Positions 26,434 to 34,898 of a stretch of DNA of 64,000 nucleotides are shown piece by piece. The notes under the pieces were generated by a model, which was not told the DNA's origin, ran no database searches, and saw only the letters and a list, made by a program, of their open reading frames with translations. The position numbers and the translations under genes were made by a program. Positions within the stretch are counted from its first letter, which is position 1. Every line of letters starts with the position of its first letter. Source of the DNA: JAJCZZ01 sp964569085 (GTDB lineage: Bacteria > Gemmatimonadota > Gemmatimonadetes > Longimicrobiales > Gaopeijiaceae); contig CAZMTA010000003.1 in assembly GCA_964569085.1 (NCBI GenBank), positions 124,001 through 188,000 on the forward strand, read 5' to 3'.

Positions 26434-26439
26434 CATGAA
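26434..26439 (-). promoter_or_regulatory. AT-rich -10-like box upstream of ligA
   Basis: On the minus strand TTATTATTC stands out in a very GC-rich 89-nt region between ligA and the divergent amidohydrolase gene; TATTAT is about 48 nt from the ligA GTG. No clear -35 box. Confidence 0.35.
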
Positions 26440-26475
26440 TAATAACCCCTTCCTTCCACCACCTCGGAGGCACGC

Positions 26476-28116
26476 ATGACCCGGATCCGACCCCTCGCCG
26501 CCGCCTCGGCGGCGCTGGCCCTCCTCCTCTCCCTGGCCGGGGATGCGTCCGCCCAGATGGAGGAGACCACGCGCCGGGGCCCCGACGAAGGGGACGGGCC
26601 CCACGAGCGGCTCATCCTCCGGGGGGTGACGGTGGTGGACGGGACCGGCGCGCCTCCGCGCGGCCCCATGGACATCGTCATCGAGGACGACCGGATCGTG
26701 GAGGTCCGCTCGGTCGGCTATCCGCTGGTTCCCATCGACGAGCGGAGCCGGCCCGACGGCGCCACCCGGGAGATGGACCTCTCGGGGCACTGGGTCCTCC
26801 CGGGCTTCGTGGACATGCACACCCACACCGGCGGCTCGGGGAAGGCGCCCCAGGCCGAGTACACGTACAAGCTCTGGATGGGGCACGGCGTCACCACCAC
26901 CCGGGGTGTGGGCCACGGGCCCATGATGTGGTCGCTGGAGCAGAAGGCGCTGGCCGCGGCCAACGAGATCGTGGCGCCGCGCATGGTGGTCTACGCCCGC
27001 CCCGGCGAGGCCTGGGACGAAGGCGAGATCGACTCCCCCGAGAAGGCCCGGGAGTGGGTGCGGTGGGCCGCCGAGGTGGAGGTGGACGGACAGCGCATCG
27101 ACGGGCTCAAGCTGGGCGCGTACGACCCGGCCATCATGGAGGCGGTCATCGACGAGGCCCACGCCCACGGGCTGGGCACCGTGGCGCACCTGGCCCAGAC
27201 CGGCCTCGCCCGCATGACGGCGCTGGACGCCGCCGAGCTGGGGCTGGACATGATGACCCACTACTACGGGCTCTTCGAGTCCATGCTCACCGACTTCTCC
27301 ATCCAGGACTGGCCCCTGGACTACAACTACAACGACGAGCAGCACCGCTTCGGGCAGGTGGGGCGGCTCTGGTACCAGTCCGCGGAGCCCGGCTCGGAGG
27401 AGTGGGAGGCGCTCATCGACCGCTTCCTGGAGCTGGACTTCGCCATCGATCCCACCATGACCATCTACGAGGCCAGCCGGGACGTCATGCGCGCCCGGGA
27501 GGCCGAGTGGCACGAGGAGTACACGCTGCCCTCGCAGTGGGACTTCTACCAGCCCAGCCGCCGGGCCCACGGGTCGTACTGGTTCGACTGGACCACCGAG
27601 GACGAGTACCACTGGGGTCGTTTCTACGACAAGTGGCAGCGCTTCCTGAACGACTTCAAGAACGCCGGCGGCATCGTCACCACCGGGTCGGACTCGGGCT
27701 TCATCTACAAGCTGTACGGCTTCGGCTACGTCCGTGAGCTCGAGCTCCTCCGGGAGGCCGGCTTCCACCCGCTGGAGGTGGTCCGGGCCGCCACGTACCA
27801 CGGCGCGCTCCAGATCCACGAGCCCAAGGGGCTGGGCGCCCACGAGCTGGAGTACGGGCTGATCCGCCCGGGCATGAAGGCCGACCTCGTGATCCTGGAC
27901 GAGAACCCGCTGCGCAACCTCAAGGTGCTGTACGGCACGGGGCACCTCCGCCTGAACGACGAGACCGGCGAGCCGGAGCGGGTGGGGGGCGTGCGCTACA
28001 CGGTCAAGGACGGGATCGTCTACGACGCCCGCCGCCTCCTCGCCGACGTCCGCGAGATGGTGCGCCGGGCCAAGGAGGAACGGGGGGTGGCGCCGGACCA
28101 GGAGCCGGGCGGCTGA
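26476..28116 (+). CDS. Exported amidohydrolase
   Basis: 546 residues. A signal peptide (LAAASAALALLLSLAGDASAQ) is followed by the amidohydrolase fold: small beta-sandwich with LILRGVTVVDGTGAPP, metal site LPGFVDMHTHTGG (HxH), GTVAHLAQTG, and TTGSDSGF with the catalytic Asp, then LGLIRPGMKADLVILDENP-like tail (ELEYGLIRPGMKADLVI). The family cleaves C-N bonds in peptides or cyclic amides; periplasmic imidazolonepropionase/prolidase-like enzymes of this type are numerous in Gemmatimonadota. Substrate unknown. GGAGG lies before ATG 26476. Confidence 0.82.
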   Translation: MTRIRPLAAASAALALLLSLAGDASAQMEETTRRGPDEGDGPHERLILRGVTVVDGTGAPPRGPMDIVIEDDRIVEVRSVGYPLVPIDERSRPDGATREMDLSGHWVLPGFVDMHTHTGGSGKAPQAEYTYKLWMGHGVTTTRGVGHGPMMWSLEQKALAAANEIVAPRMVVYARPGEAWDEGEIDSPEKAREWVRWAAEVEVDGQRIDGLKLGAYDPAIMEAVIDEAHAHGLGTVAHLAQTGLARMTALDAAELGLDMMTHYYGLFESMLTDFSIQDWPLDYNYNDEQHRFGQVGRLWYQSAEPGSEEWEALIDRFLELDFAIDPTMTIYEASRDVMRAREAEWHEEYTLPSQWDFYQPSRRAHGSYWFDWTTEDEYHWGRFYDKWQRFLNDFKNAGGIVTTGSDSGFIYKLYGFGYVRELELLREAGFHPLEVVRAATYHGALQIHEPKGLGAHELEYGLIRPGMKADLVILDENPLRNLKVLYGTGHLRLNDETGEPERVGGVRYTVKDGIVYDARRLLADVREMVRRAKEERGVAPDQEPGG

Positions 28117-28217
28117 TCGCCCCCCCGGCCCCCCGGACGTCCTTGGAGCCCCGCCCCCGGGGCCGCTAGCTTCGGGGGCCCTCCCGACATCGCGCCCTCC
28201 CCTCCACCCCCGACTCC

Positions 28218-29192
28218 ATGCAGTCCATCCCCGTATGGGGCCACGCAGCCATCGTCCTCGGGACGTTCTTCGCCATCGCGGTCGGGGCGAAGTACGTCGT
28301 GGACGCGGCCGCGGCCCTGGCGGAGCGCATGGGCATCTCGCCCCTGGTCATCGGGCTGACCGTCGTGGCCTTCGGGACCTCGGCGCCCGAGTTCGGCGTG
28401 ACGCTGGTGGCGGCCTTCGAGGGTCGGGACTCGATCTCGGTGGGCAACATCGTCGGGTCCAACATCTTCAACCTGGGGTTCATCCTGGGGGGCGCGGCCC
28501 TCTTCCGGGCCATCCCCACGGACCGGATCATCGTCTGGCGGGACGCGGTGACGCTGGTGGGGGCCACCGTGGTCCTCTACCTCCTGGTGGGCTTCGACCT
28601 CCGGCTGGGGGCCATGGAGGGCGGCGTGCTCTTCCTCCTGCTGGTGGGCTACCTCCTCCTGGTGTGGCGTGCGCGAAAGCACGGGGTGGAGCCCACGGAG
28701 GACCTCGAGGAGGAGATCGGGACGCTCCCGTGGCACGACTCGGCGCTGGCCCAGACCGGCTTCCTGCTCCTGGGCTTCGTCATCGTCGCCGTGGCCTCCC
28801 ACTTCCTCATCGAGTCGGCGAGCCAGCTCGCGCTGGCCTTCGGGGTGAGCGAGTGGGTCATCGCCGTGACGGTGGTGGCGGCGGGCACGTCGGTGCCGGA
28901 GCTGGCCACGGTCCTGGCGGGCGTGGCCCGGGGGCACATGGCCATGAGCGCGGGCAACGTCATCGGGAGCGACATCTTCAACGTCCTGGGCGTGCTCGGC
29001 GTGGCCGGGCTCCTCCAGCCCATGGACCTGGCCCCCGAGGCCCGGGCCTCGCTCCTGGCGCTCACCGGCATGGTGGTCGTCGTGGCCATCATGATGCGGA
29101 CCGGATGGCGGGTGTCCCGCCTGGAGGGAGGGCTCCTCCTCCTGCTGGCGCTCCTCCGCTGGTTCCTGGACTTCGCCTCCCGGGCGGGCTGA
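28218..29192 (+). CDS. Second CaCA-family sodium/calcium exchanger
   Basis: 324 residues, ten to eleven helices. Alpha-repeats GLTVVAFGTSAPEFGV with GNIVGSNIFNLGFILG, and VTVVAAGTSVPELATV with GNVIGSDIFNVLGVLG. The first repeat has PEF instead of PEL. It belongs to the same family as the protein at 21562 but the two differ clearly, so they are old paralogues. The frame is followed 5 nt later by the class V aminotransferase, in a cotranscribed arrangement. Confidence 0.87.
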   Translation: MQSIPVWGHAAIVLGTFFAIAVGAKYVVDAAAALAERMGISPLVIGLTVVAFGTSAPEFGVTLVAAFEGRDSISVGNIVGSNIFNLGFILGGAALFRAIPTDRIIVWRDAVTLVGATVVLYLLVGFDLRLGAMEGGVLFLLLVGYLLLVWRARKHGVEPTEDLEEEIGTLPWHDSALAQTGFLLLGFVIVAVASHFLIESASQLALAFGVSEWVIAVTVVAAGTSVPELATVLAGVARGHMAMSAGNVIGSDIFNVLGVLGVAGLLQPMDLAPEARASLLALTGMVVVVAIMMRTGWRVSRLEGGLLLLLALLRWFLDFASRAG

Positions 29193-29197
29193 GCGCC

Positions 29198-30379
29198 GTG
29201 GACGTGGCCCGCCTCCGCGCCGACACCCCCGGCTGCGAGGGCGTGGTGCACCTCAACAACGCGGGTGCCTCCCTCATGCCCCGTCCGGTCCTGGACGCGG
29301 TCCGCGGGCACCTGGAGCTGGAGGCCCGCCTGGGCGGGTACGAGGCCGAGGCCGAGGCGGCCCCCGCCGTGGAGGACGCGTACGCGGCGGTCGCGGAGCT
29401 CCTGGACACCCGGCCGGACCAGGTGGCCTTCACCGAGCACGCCACCGCCTCCTTCGTCCAGGCCCTCTCGTCGGTCCCGCTCCGGGCGGGGGACGTGATC
29501 CTGACGACCCGGGCCGACTACGTCTCGAACCAGATCCAGTACCTGACGCTGGCCGAGCGGCTGGGGGTGGAGGTGGTGCGGGCCCCGGACGCGCCGGAGG
29601 GCGGGGTGGACCTGGGCGCCCTGGAAGGGCTGCTCCACCGCCGCCGCCCCAAGGTGGTGGCCGTCACCCACGTCCCCACCAGCTCGGGGCTGGTCCAGGA
29701 CGTGGCCGCCGTGGGACGCATGTGCCGGGAGCGGGACGCCTGGTTCCTGGTGGACGCCTGCCAGTCCGTGGGCCAGATGCCCGTCCACCCCGAGGAGATC
29801 GGGGCGGACTTCCTCTCCGCCACCGCGCGGAAGTTCCTGCGAGGGCCCCGGGGCGCCGGCTTCCTGTGGGTCTCCGACCGCGCGCTGGACGCCGGCCTCA
29901 CCCCGCTCTTCCCCGACCTCCGGGGCGGGGACTGGATCGCCGAGGAGCTGTACCAGCCGGCCCCGGGGGCCCGCCGCTTCGAGACGTGGGAGTTCGCGTG
30001 GGCGCTGGTGCTGGGGACGGGCGCCGCCGCCCGCTACGCCCTCGAGGTGGGCCTCGAGGCCACCCGCGACCGGGTCCGATCGCTGGCCGCACGGCTTCGG
30101 GACGGGCTCGCGGCGCTCCCCGGCGCCCGGGTCCTGGACCGCGGTCCCGAGCTGGCCGCCCTGGTCACGGTGTCCTTCGAGGGCCACGCCCCTCCGGACC
30201 TCATGCGCCGGCTGCGGGAGCGGCGGATCCACACCACCGGGCAGGAGCGGGTGGACGCCGTCCTCGACTACGACGCCAAGGGCGTGGAGGGGGCCCTCCG
30301 GCTCTCCCCCCACCACTACAACACCGAGGCGGAGCTGGAGACGACGGTGGAGGCCCTCCGGGAGATCACGGAGAGCTGA
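29198..30379 (+). CDS. Class V PLP-dependent aminotransferase/desulfurase-like enzyme
   Basis: 393 residues from GTG 29198. HLNNAGASLMPRPV near the N-terminus, TEHATASFVQALSS, VTHVPTSSGLVQDV, FLVDACQSVGQMPV (Asp to PLP), and ATARKFLRGPRGAGFLWV (Schiff-base Lys in RKF). It is close to the branch containing isopenicillin-N epimerase-like and EgtE-type C-S lyases. The Cys loop of true cysteine desulfurases is not seen, and the dedicated SufS is elsewhere (58744). Reaction uncertain. Confidence 0.78.
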   Translation: MDVARLRADTPGCEGVVHLNNAGASLMPRPVLDAVRGHLELEARLGGYEAEAEAAPAVEDAYAAVAELLDTRPDQVAFTEHATASFVQALSSVPLRAGDVILTTRADYVSNQIQYLTLAERLGVEVVRAPDAPEGGVDLGALEGLLHRRRPKVVAVTHVPTSSGLVQDVAAVGRMCRERDAWFLVDACQSVGQMPVHPEEIGADFLSATARKFLRGPRGAGFLWVSDRALDAGLTPLFPDLRGGDWIAEELYQPAPGARRFETWEFAWALVLGTGAAARYALEVGLEATRDRVRSLAARLRDGLAALPGARVLDRGPELAALVTVSFEGHAPPDLMRRLRERRIHTTGQERVDAVLDYDAKGVEGALRLSPHHYNTEAELETTVEALREITES

Positions 30380-30398
30380 GCCCCCAGCCCGAGAGACC

Positions 30399-31025
30399 AT
30401 GCCCGACGCCCCCGCTGGCCCCGACCCGTCCTACCCGGCCCGACCCGGCGACACCTCGGTCGAGCTCGCCAGCGGCCTCGAGCGCCGGTGGAGCCCACGG
30501 CGCCTCGACGCGGAGCGCCCGGTGGCCGACGGGGACCTCCGGGCGGTGCTGGAGGCCGCCCGCTGGTCCGCCTCCACCTACAACGAGCAGCCGTGGCGCT
30601 TCCTGGTGGCGCGCCGCGGCGACCCGTGGCGGGACGCGGTGGAGGCGGCCCTGAACGACGGGAACGCCTGGGCGCGTCGCGCCTCGATCCTGGTGGTGGG
30701 GGTGGCGCGGACCACCTTCTCCCGGAACGACCGACCCAACCGCCACGCCTGGCACGACGTGGGGCTGGCGCTGGGCTCCATGATGGCCGAGGCCATGGCC
30801 CGGGGGCTCGTGACCCACCCCATGGCGGGCTTCTCCGCCGAGCGGGTCCGCGCGGACTTCGGCGTGCCGGACGGCTTCGAGCCGGTGTGGGTCCTGGCGC
30901 TGGGCCAGTGGGATCCGGAGCTGGCGGACGAGACGCTCCGGGAGCGGGACGAGCGGCCCCGGAGTCGCAAACCCCTGGAGGAGCTGGTCTTCGGGGCCCG
31001 TTTCGGGGAGCCCCACCCCCTCTGA
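30399..31025 (+). CDS. Nitroreductase-family flavoprotein
   Basis: 208 residues. RRWSPRRLDAERPV and LEAARWSASTYNEQPWRFLVA form the FMN-phosphate-binding start of the nitroreductase fold; HAWHDVGLALGSMMAEAMARGLVTHPMAGF is the central helix; RSRKPLEELVF is the C-terminal arm. Such enzymes reduce nitro groups or quinones using FMN and NAD(P)H. It starts 19 nt after the aminotransferase stop and is probably co-transcribed. Confidence 0.85.
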   Translation: MPDAPAGPDPSYPARPGDTSVELASGLERRWSPRRLDAERPVADGDLRAVLEAARWSASTYNEQPWRFLVARRGDPWRDAVEAALNDGNAWARRASILVVGVARTTFSRNDRPNRHAWHDVGLALGSMMAEAMARGLVTHPMAGFSAERVRADFGVPDGFEPVWVLALGQWDPELADETLRERDERPRSRKPLEELVFGARFGEPHPL

Positions 31026-31108
31026 CGAGGGCCGCCGGCCCTCCGCCGACCGCTCCCCGGGCCCGGGCTCCGCGCCCCGCTCCGGTGGACACCGGCCGGC
31101 TCCGTGAA

Positions 31109-31136
31109 GAACTTCCCGGCGACCCGCGTACTGGGA
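31109..31136 (+). promoter_or_regulatory. Candidate ECF-type promoter of the sigma-factor operon
   Basis: GAACTT at 31109-31114 matches the -35 consensus of group-IV sigma factors; 16 nt later comes CTGGGA, a weak match to a TCTGA-like -10. It lies 20 nt before the GTG of the ECF sigma gene, so autoregulation is possible. Confidence 0.3.
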
Positions 31137-31155
31137 ACACACGAAAGGAGCCTCG

Positions 31156-31722
31156 GTGGGACCGGACCTGGAGCGGGAGTTGATTCGAAAGTGCAAGGCG
31201 GGAGACTCGCGGTTCTACGAGCCGCTGGTCCGCGCGTACGAGCCGTCGGGCCTGCGCGTCGCCATGGGCATGGTGGGCAACCCGGACGACGCCCGGGACG
31301 CGCTCCAGGACGCCTTCGTGAAGGCGTACGACGCCCTCCACCGCTTCGACCTCCGCCGCCCGTTCGGGCCGTGGTTCTTCCAGATCCTCCGCAACCAGTG
31401 CCGGGACCTCCTGCGCAGTCGCCAGGCCCGCTTCAAGCGGGAGGCGCTGGACGAGCGCCTGGAGCACCGCCCGGCCGACCCGGCCGCCGGGCCGGAGCGC
31501 CGCCAGGAGCGGGCCTCCACCCGGGAGCTGGTGTGGGCGGCGCTGGAGCGGGTGGGACCGGAGCACCGGGAGGTCCTGGTGCTCAAGGAGCTCCAGGGGT
31601 TCCGCTACGGAGAGATCGCGGAGATCCTGGAGATCCCCGAAGGAACCGTCGCCAGCCGCCTCTTCCACGCCCGGAAGGCCCTTCACGAGGTCCTTCTCGA
31701 GATGGGCGTGACCGAGCCGTGA
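31156..31722 (+). CDS. ECF (group IV) RNA polymerase sigma factor
   Basis: 188 residues from GTG 31156, with AAAGGAG 5 nt upstream. Region 2 is RFYEPLVRAYEPSGLRVAMGMVGNPDDARDALQDAFVKAYDAL with the DAxDxxQ-type core interface (here DARDALQ), and region 4 is LERVGPEHREVLVLKELQGFRYGEIAEILEIPEGTVASRLFHARKAL, a clear HTH. No region 3, hence ECF. Followed by a one-pass membrane protein that is likely its anti-sigma factor. Confidence 0.9.
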   Translation: MGPDLERELIRKCKAGDSRFYEPLVRAYEPSGLRVAMGMVGNPDDARDALQDAFVKAYDALHRFDLRRPFGPWFFQILRNQCRDLLRSRQARFKREALDERLEHRPADPAAGPERRQERASTRELVWAALERVGPEHREVLVLKELQGFRYGEIAEILEIPEGTVASRLFHARKALHEVLLEMGVTEP

Positions 31723-31735
31723 GGAACCGCTGACC

Positions 31736-32161
31736 ATGTCCCGCACCGTGTCCCACGAAGACCTGATGCGCCTCCTCGACGGCGAGCTCTCGCCGGAGGA
31801 GCGGGTCCGCGTCGAGGCAGCCGTGGCCGCCGACAGCGAGCTCGCCCGGGAGCTCGCTCTCTTCCGGGGGATGAAGGGGCGCCTCGGCGAGCTCAGCTTC
31901 GACCCCGGCCACCACCGCCGCTCCGTCTGGGACGCCGTGAACCGCCGGCTGGCCCGACCCATGGGATGGGCGCTCCTGATGGGCGGCCTGATCGCGTGGA
32001 CGCTCTACGGCGCGTACGTGTTCGCCACCGGCCCGGCCGACCCGTGGGAGAAGCTCGCCACCGGCGCCATCGTCATCGGCACCCTGGTCCTCCTGGCGAG
32101 CGTCATCTGGGAGCAGTACCGCGCCTACCTCATGGACCCCTACAAAGACGTCCATCGATGA
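31736..32161 (+). CDS. Putative membrane anti-sigma factor
   Basis: 141 residues. The cytosolic N-terminus HEDLMRLLDGELSPEERVRVEAAV has the ASD-like helix of anti-sigma factors (LMxxLDGELsxxE), but the zinc-coordinating HxxxCxxC is missing. Then a cytoplasm-membrane junction and two hydrophobic segments (MGWALLMGGLIAWTLYGAYVF and LATGAIVIGTLVLLASVIW). It is 14 nt after the sigma gene. The role is inferred from position and helix pattern. Confidence 0.65.
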   Translation: MSRTVSHEDLMRLLDGELSPEERVRVEAAVAADSELARELALFRGMKGRLGELSFDPGHHRRSVWDAVNRRLARPMGWALLMGGLIAWTLYGAYVFATGPADPWEKLATGAIVIGTLVLLASVIWEQYRAYLMDPYKDVHR

Positions 32162-32481
32162 TCATCGTCACCACGCCCGACGTGCCGGGCCGCACCATCA
32201 CCCGCACGCTGGGCCTGGTCCGGGGGAACACCATCCGCTCGCGCCACCTCGGTCGGGACGTCATGGCGGTCTTCCGCAACATCGCCGGGGGCGAGATCCG
32301 GGAGTACACGAAGATGCTGGCGGAGGCCCGGGAGCAGGCCATCGACCGCATGGTCGAGGAGGCCCAGGCCCTGGACGCCGACGCCGTGGTGGCACTCCGC
32401 TTCCAGACCGCCGAGGTCATGAAGGGCGCCGCGGAGATGCTCTGCTACGGGACGGCCGTGAAGCTCGAGCCCCCGCGCTGA
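32158..32481 (+). CDS. YbjQ/DUF74 family protein
   Basis: 107 residues. MIIVTTPDVPGRTITRTLGLVRGNTIRSRHLGRDVMAVFRN is typical of YbjQ proteins, and ALDADAVVALRFQTAEV completes the fold (pentameric in known structures). Function not established; sometimes called heavy-metal-binding. ATGA overlap with the anti-sigma candidate makes it the third gene of this operon. Confidence 0.85.
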   Translation: MIIVTTPDVPGRTITRTLGLVRGNTIRSRHLGRDVMAVFRNIAGGEIREYTKMLAEAREQAIDRMVEEAQALDADAVVALRFQTAEVMKGAAEMLCYGTAVKLEPPR

Positions 32482-32575
32482 CCGGGACCGACGCCCTCCC
32501 GCCCCGCTTGCCCCCCTCCCCCGGCCCGGACATCTTCGCTCCGCTCCCCCCGGGGAGGGCCCTCCAAGGGAACCC

Positions 32576-34897
32576 TTGGCCGATCTCTCCCTCCTGCAAC
32601 AGGATGCGCGGACCGCCGCGCGGTTGACCGACGCCCTCGCCCCCCCGCACACCGTCCAGGTCCACACCTCCTGGGCGGCCCTCGAGCGGCGGCTGGCCGG
32701 AGGGTCGGTGGACGCGTGCGTCCTCGACGCAGACCACCCCACCCGCGAGGAAGCCGTGACCCGACTCGCCGCCCTCCAGCGCCGCCACCCCGCTACGGCC
32801 ATGGTGGCCTTCGGTGACTTCCGCGGACAGGAGCGGTCCATCTACCGGCTCGGTCGCCTGGGCGTGGACGGCCTGGTCGCGAGCGACGGGGGGGCGGCGG
32901 GCGCGGAGATCCGGGACGCCGTGGAGGAGGGTCTGCTGGCCGCGCGGGCCCGCCAGGCCGCGGCCATGCTCGACGGCCGCGCCGGGCCCGCCTGCCTGCG
33001 GGCGGTGGCGTGGAGCGTGGAGCACGCCCGCCGGCGCCCCTCGGTGGAGGACCTGGCCCGAGGGGTGGGCACCACCCCCGCGGCCCTCGCCGGGCGGCTC
33101 AAGGAGGCGAGGCTTCCGACGCCGCGACGGCTCCTGGTGTGGGGCCGCCTCCTCCTGGCCGGGGCGCTCCTGGCCCGCGACGGACGGACGGTGGAGGAGG
33201 CCGCTTATCGGGTCGGGTACTCCGGGGCCAGCGCGCTGGCCCGGGCCATGCGGCGCGAGGTGGGCCGGACCCCCGGCCAGATCGCCGCGGGCGAGGGGCT
33301 GCCCGAGGTCCACCGGGCGCTCTTCCCCGGCGGGCGGGCACGGCCGGGCGCGGGTAGGCTCCGCCTGATCCTGACCCTGGCCCTCCTCCTGGTGGCCCAG
33401 GCGTGCATCCCGCTGGGCCCGGGCACCGCCGGGCCCGCCCCCGGGCCCGGCGGCGCCCGGGTGCTGGAGCTGGTGAAGACGCCCCCCCTGGACGGGCTCC
33501 ACGTGGGGATCCTGGCCGTGGACGCCGCCACCGGCGACACCGTGGTGGCCCACAACGCCCACCGGCGCTTCATCCCCGCCAGCAACCAGAAGGTCCTCAC
33601 CACCGCCGCGGCGCTCCACCACCTGGGCCCCGACTTCCGGTGGCGCACGGCCCTCCGCTCCGACGCCCGGGTGGTGGACGGGGTCCTGCAGGGGGACCTG
33701 ACGCTGGTGGGAACCGGGGACCCGAGCCTCTCGGACCGGTACTGGCCGTCCGCCGAAGCGTCCCTGGACGCCCTCGCGGACTCGCTCCGGGCCGCGGGGA
33801 TCCGGAGGGTGGACGGACGGCTGCTGGTGGACGCCTCCGCGTGGGATTCCGCCGGCGCCCCGGGGAACTGGGAGGTGGGCGACCTCCCGTGGGCCTACGG
33901 GGCCACCGGCGGAGCCTTCGCCGTGGGCGAGGGCGTGCTCCACGCGGTGGTGCGGGGCGGCGCGCAGCCCGGCGAGCCCGGAACGCTGGCCGAATGGTGG
34001 CCCCGGGGGGTCCCGGGCTACCTCCGGGCCGAGCTGGAGACCGTGGCCGCCGACTCCTCGGGGCGGGTCCGCGCCGTGCACCTGGACGAGAGCCGGGCCC
34101 TGGTCCTCCGCGGCACCGTGCCCGCCGGGACCACGGACACACTCCGCTTCGCCATGCGGGAGCCCGTCCGCGAGGCCGCGGCGCTCCTCCGCCGCGCCCT
34201 GGAGAACGAGAACATCCCGGTCACCGGGCCCACCCAGATCCTGCGGAGTCGGGACGGAGCCGTGGACTCCACGCTGGCCGCCCCCCGCAGGGAGCCGTGT
34301 CCCGAGGTGGCGGCGGGGTGTCCGGGAGGCCGCGTCCTGGCCGCGCTGGAGTCGCCGCCCCTGACCGAGATCGCCCGGGGCATCCTGGAGCCGAGCCAGA
34401 ACTGGATGGCGGAACAGCTCCTCTGGACCCTGGGCGCGGCCCGCCCCTCGACCGACGAGGACGGCGCCGACCGCTCCACCCCCGACGCCGGGCGCGCGGC
34501 GCTCACGGCGTACCTGGTGGACGAGCTGGGCCTGGACTCGCTGGCCGCCAACCCCGAGGACGGCTCGGGGCTCACCGCTCAGAACCTCCTGAGCCCCCAC
34601 ACCCTGGTGGCCATCCTGGACCACGCGCGCCGCGCGCCCTGGGGCGAGGCGTACCGCGAGGCCCTCGCCTCTCCAGGCGAGGAGGACTCGACGCTGGAGC
34701 GCCGGCTCCCCGAGCTCGAGGGACGGCTGTGGGCCAAGACGGGGACGATCTCGAACGTGAACTCGCTCTCCGGCTATCTTACCCGGGAGGACGGGACCCT
34801 CCTCCTCTTCTCCTTGCTGTCCAACGGATCCGGCCTCCCGTCCGCCGCCGTCCGGGATGCCCTGGACGAGATCGTGAGGACGCTGGCCGAGGGCTGA
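32576..34897 (+). CDS. Receiver-like/AraC-type DNA-binding region fused through a membrane segment to a PBP4-type D,D-peptidase
   Basis: 773 residues in one uninterrupted frame from TTG 32576 (AAGGGA just upstream). Residues 1-125 look like a degenerate receiver. Residues about 140-240 are an AraC-type double HTH: SVEDLARGVGTTPAALAGRL, then TVEEAAYRVGYSGASALARAM and RREVGRTPGQ. A hydrophobic segment (263-275) ends at LVAQAC (C277), which could be a helix or a lipobox. Residues about 300-773 form a class C PBP (DacB/PBP4): SNQK (S336, K339), SQN (607-609), KTG (721-723). No ATG, GTG or TTG lies in frame between the HTH end (ATG 33249, GTG 33258) and the membrane segment, so a separate peptidase gene has no good start. 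It could be a one-component beta-lactam or muropeptide sensor; a simple gene fusion is the alternative. Confidence 0.8.
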   Translation: MADLSLLQQDARTAARLTDALAPPHTVQVHTSWAALERRLAGGSVDACVLDADHPTREEAVTRLAALQRRHPATAMVAFGDFRGQERSIYRLGRLGVDGLVASDGGAAGAEIRDAVEEGLLAARARQAAAMLDGRAGPACLRAVAWSVEHARRRPSVEDLARGVGTTPAALAGRLKEARLPTPRRLLVWGRLLLAGALLARDGRTVEEAAYRVGYSGASALARAMRREVGRTPGQIAAGEGLPEVHRALFPGGRARPGAGRLRLILTLALLLVAQACIPLGPGTAGPAPGPGGARVLELVKTPPLDGLHVGILAVDAATGDTVVAHNAHRRFIPASNQKVLTTAAALHHLGPDFRWRTALRSDARVVDGVLQGDLTLVGTGDPSLSDRYWPSAEASLDALADSLRAAGIRRVDGRLLVDASAWDSAGAPGNWEVGDLPWAYGATGGAFAVGEGVLHAVVRGGAQPGEPGTLAEWWPRGVPGYLRAELETVAADSSGRVRAVHLDESRALVLRGTVPAGTTDTLRFAMREPVREAAALLRRALENENIPVTGPTQILRSRDGAVDSTLAAPRREPCPEVAAGCPGGRVLAALESPPLTEIARGILEPSQNWMAEQLLWTLGAARPSTDEDGADRSTPDAGRAALTAYLVDELGLDSLAANPEDGSGLTAQNLLSPHTLVAILDHARRAPWGEAYREALASPGEEDSTLERRLPELEGRLWAKTGTISNVNSLSGYLTREDGTLLLFSLLSNGSGLPSAAVRDALDEIVRTLAEG

Positions 34898-34898
34898 C

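Noticed and set aside
33249..34897. PBP4 part as a separate gene starting at ATG 33249 or GTG 33258
   Set aside because: Those starts lie inside the second HTH and would give a lipoprotein N-region of about 45 residues; the fusion is simpler. Not excluded.
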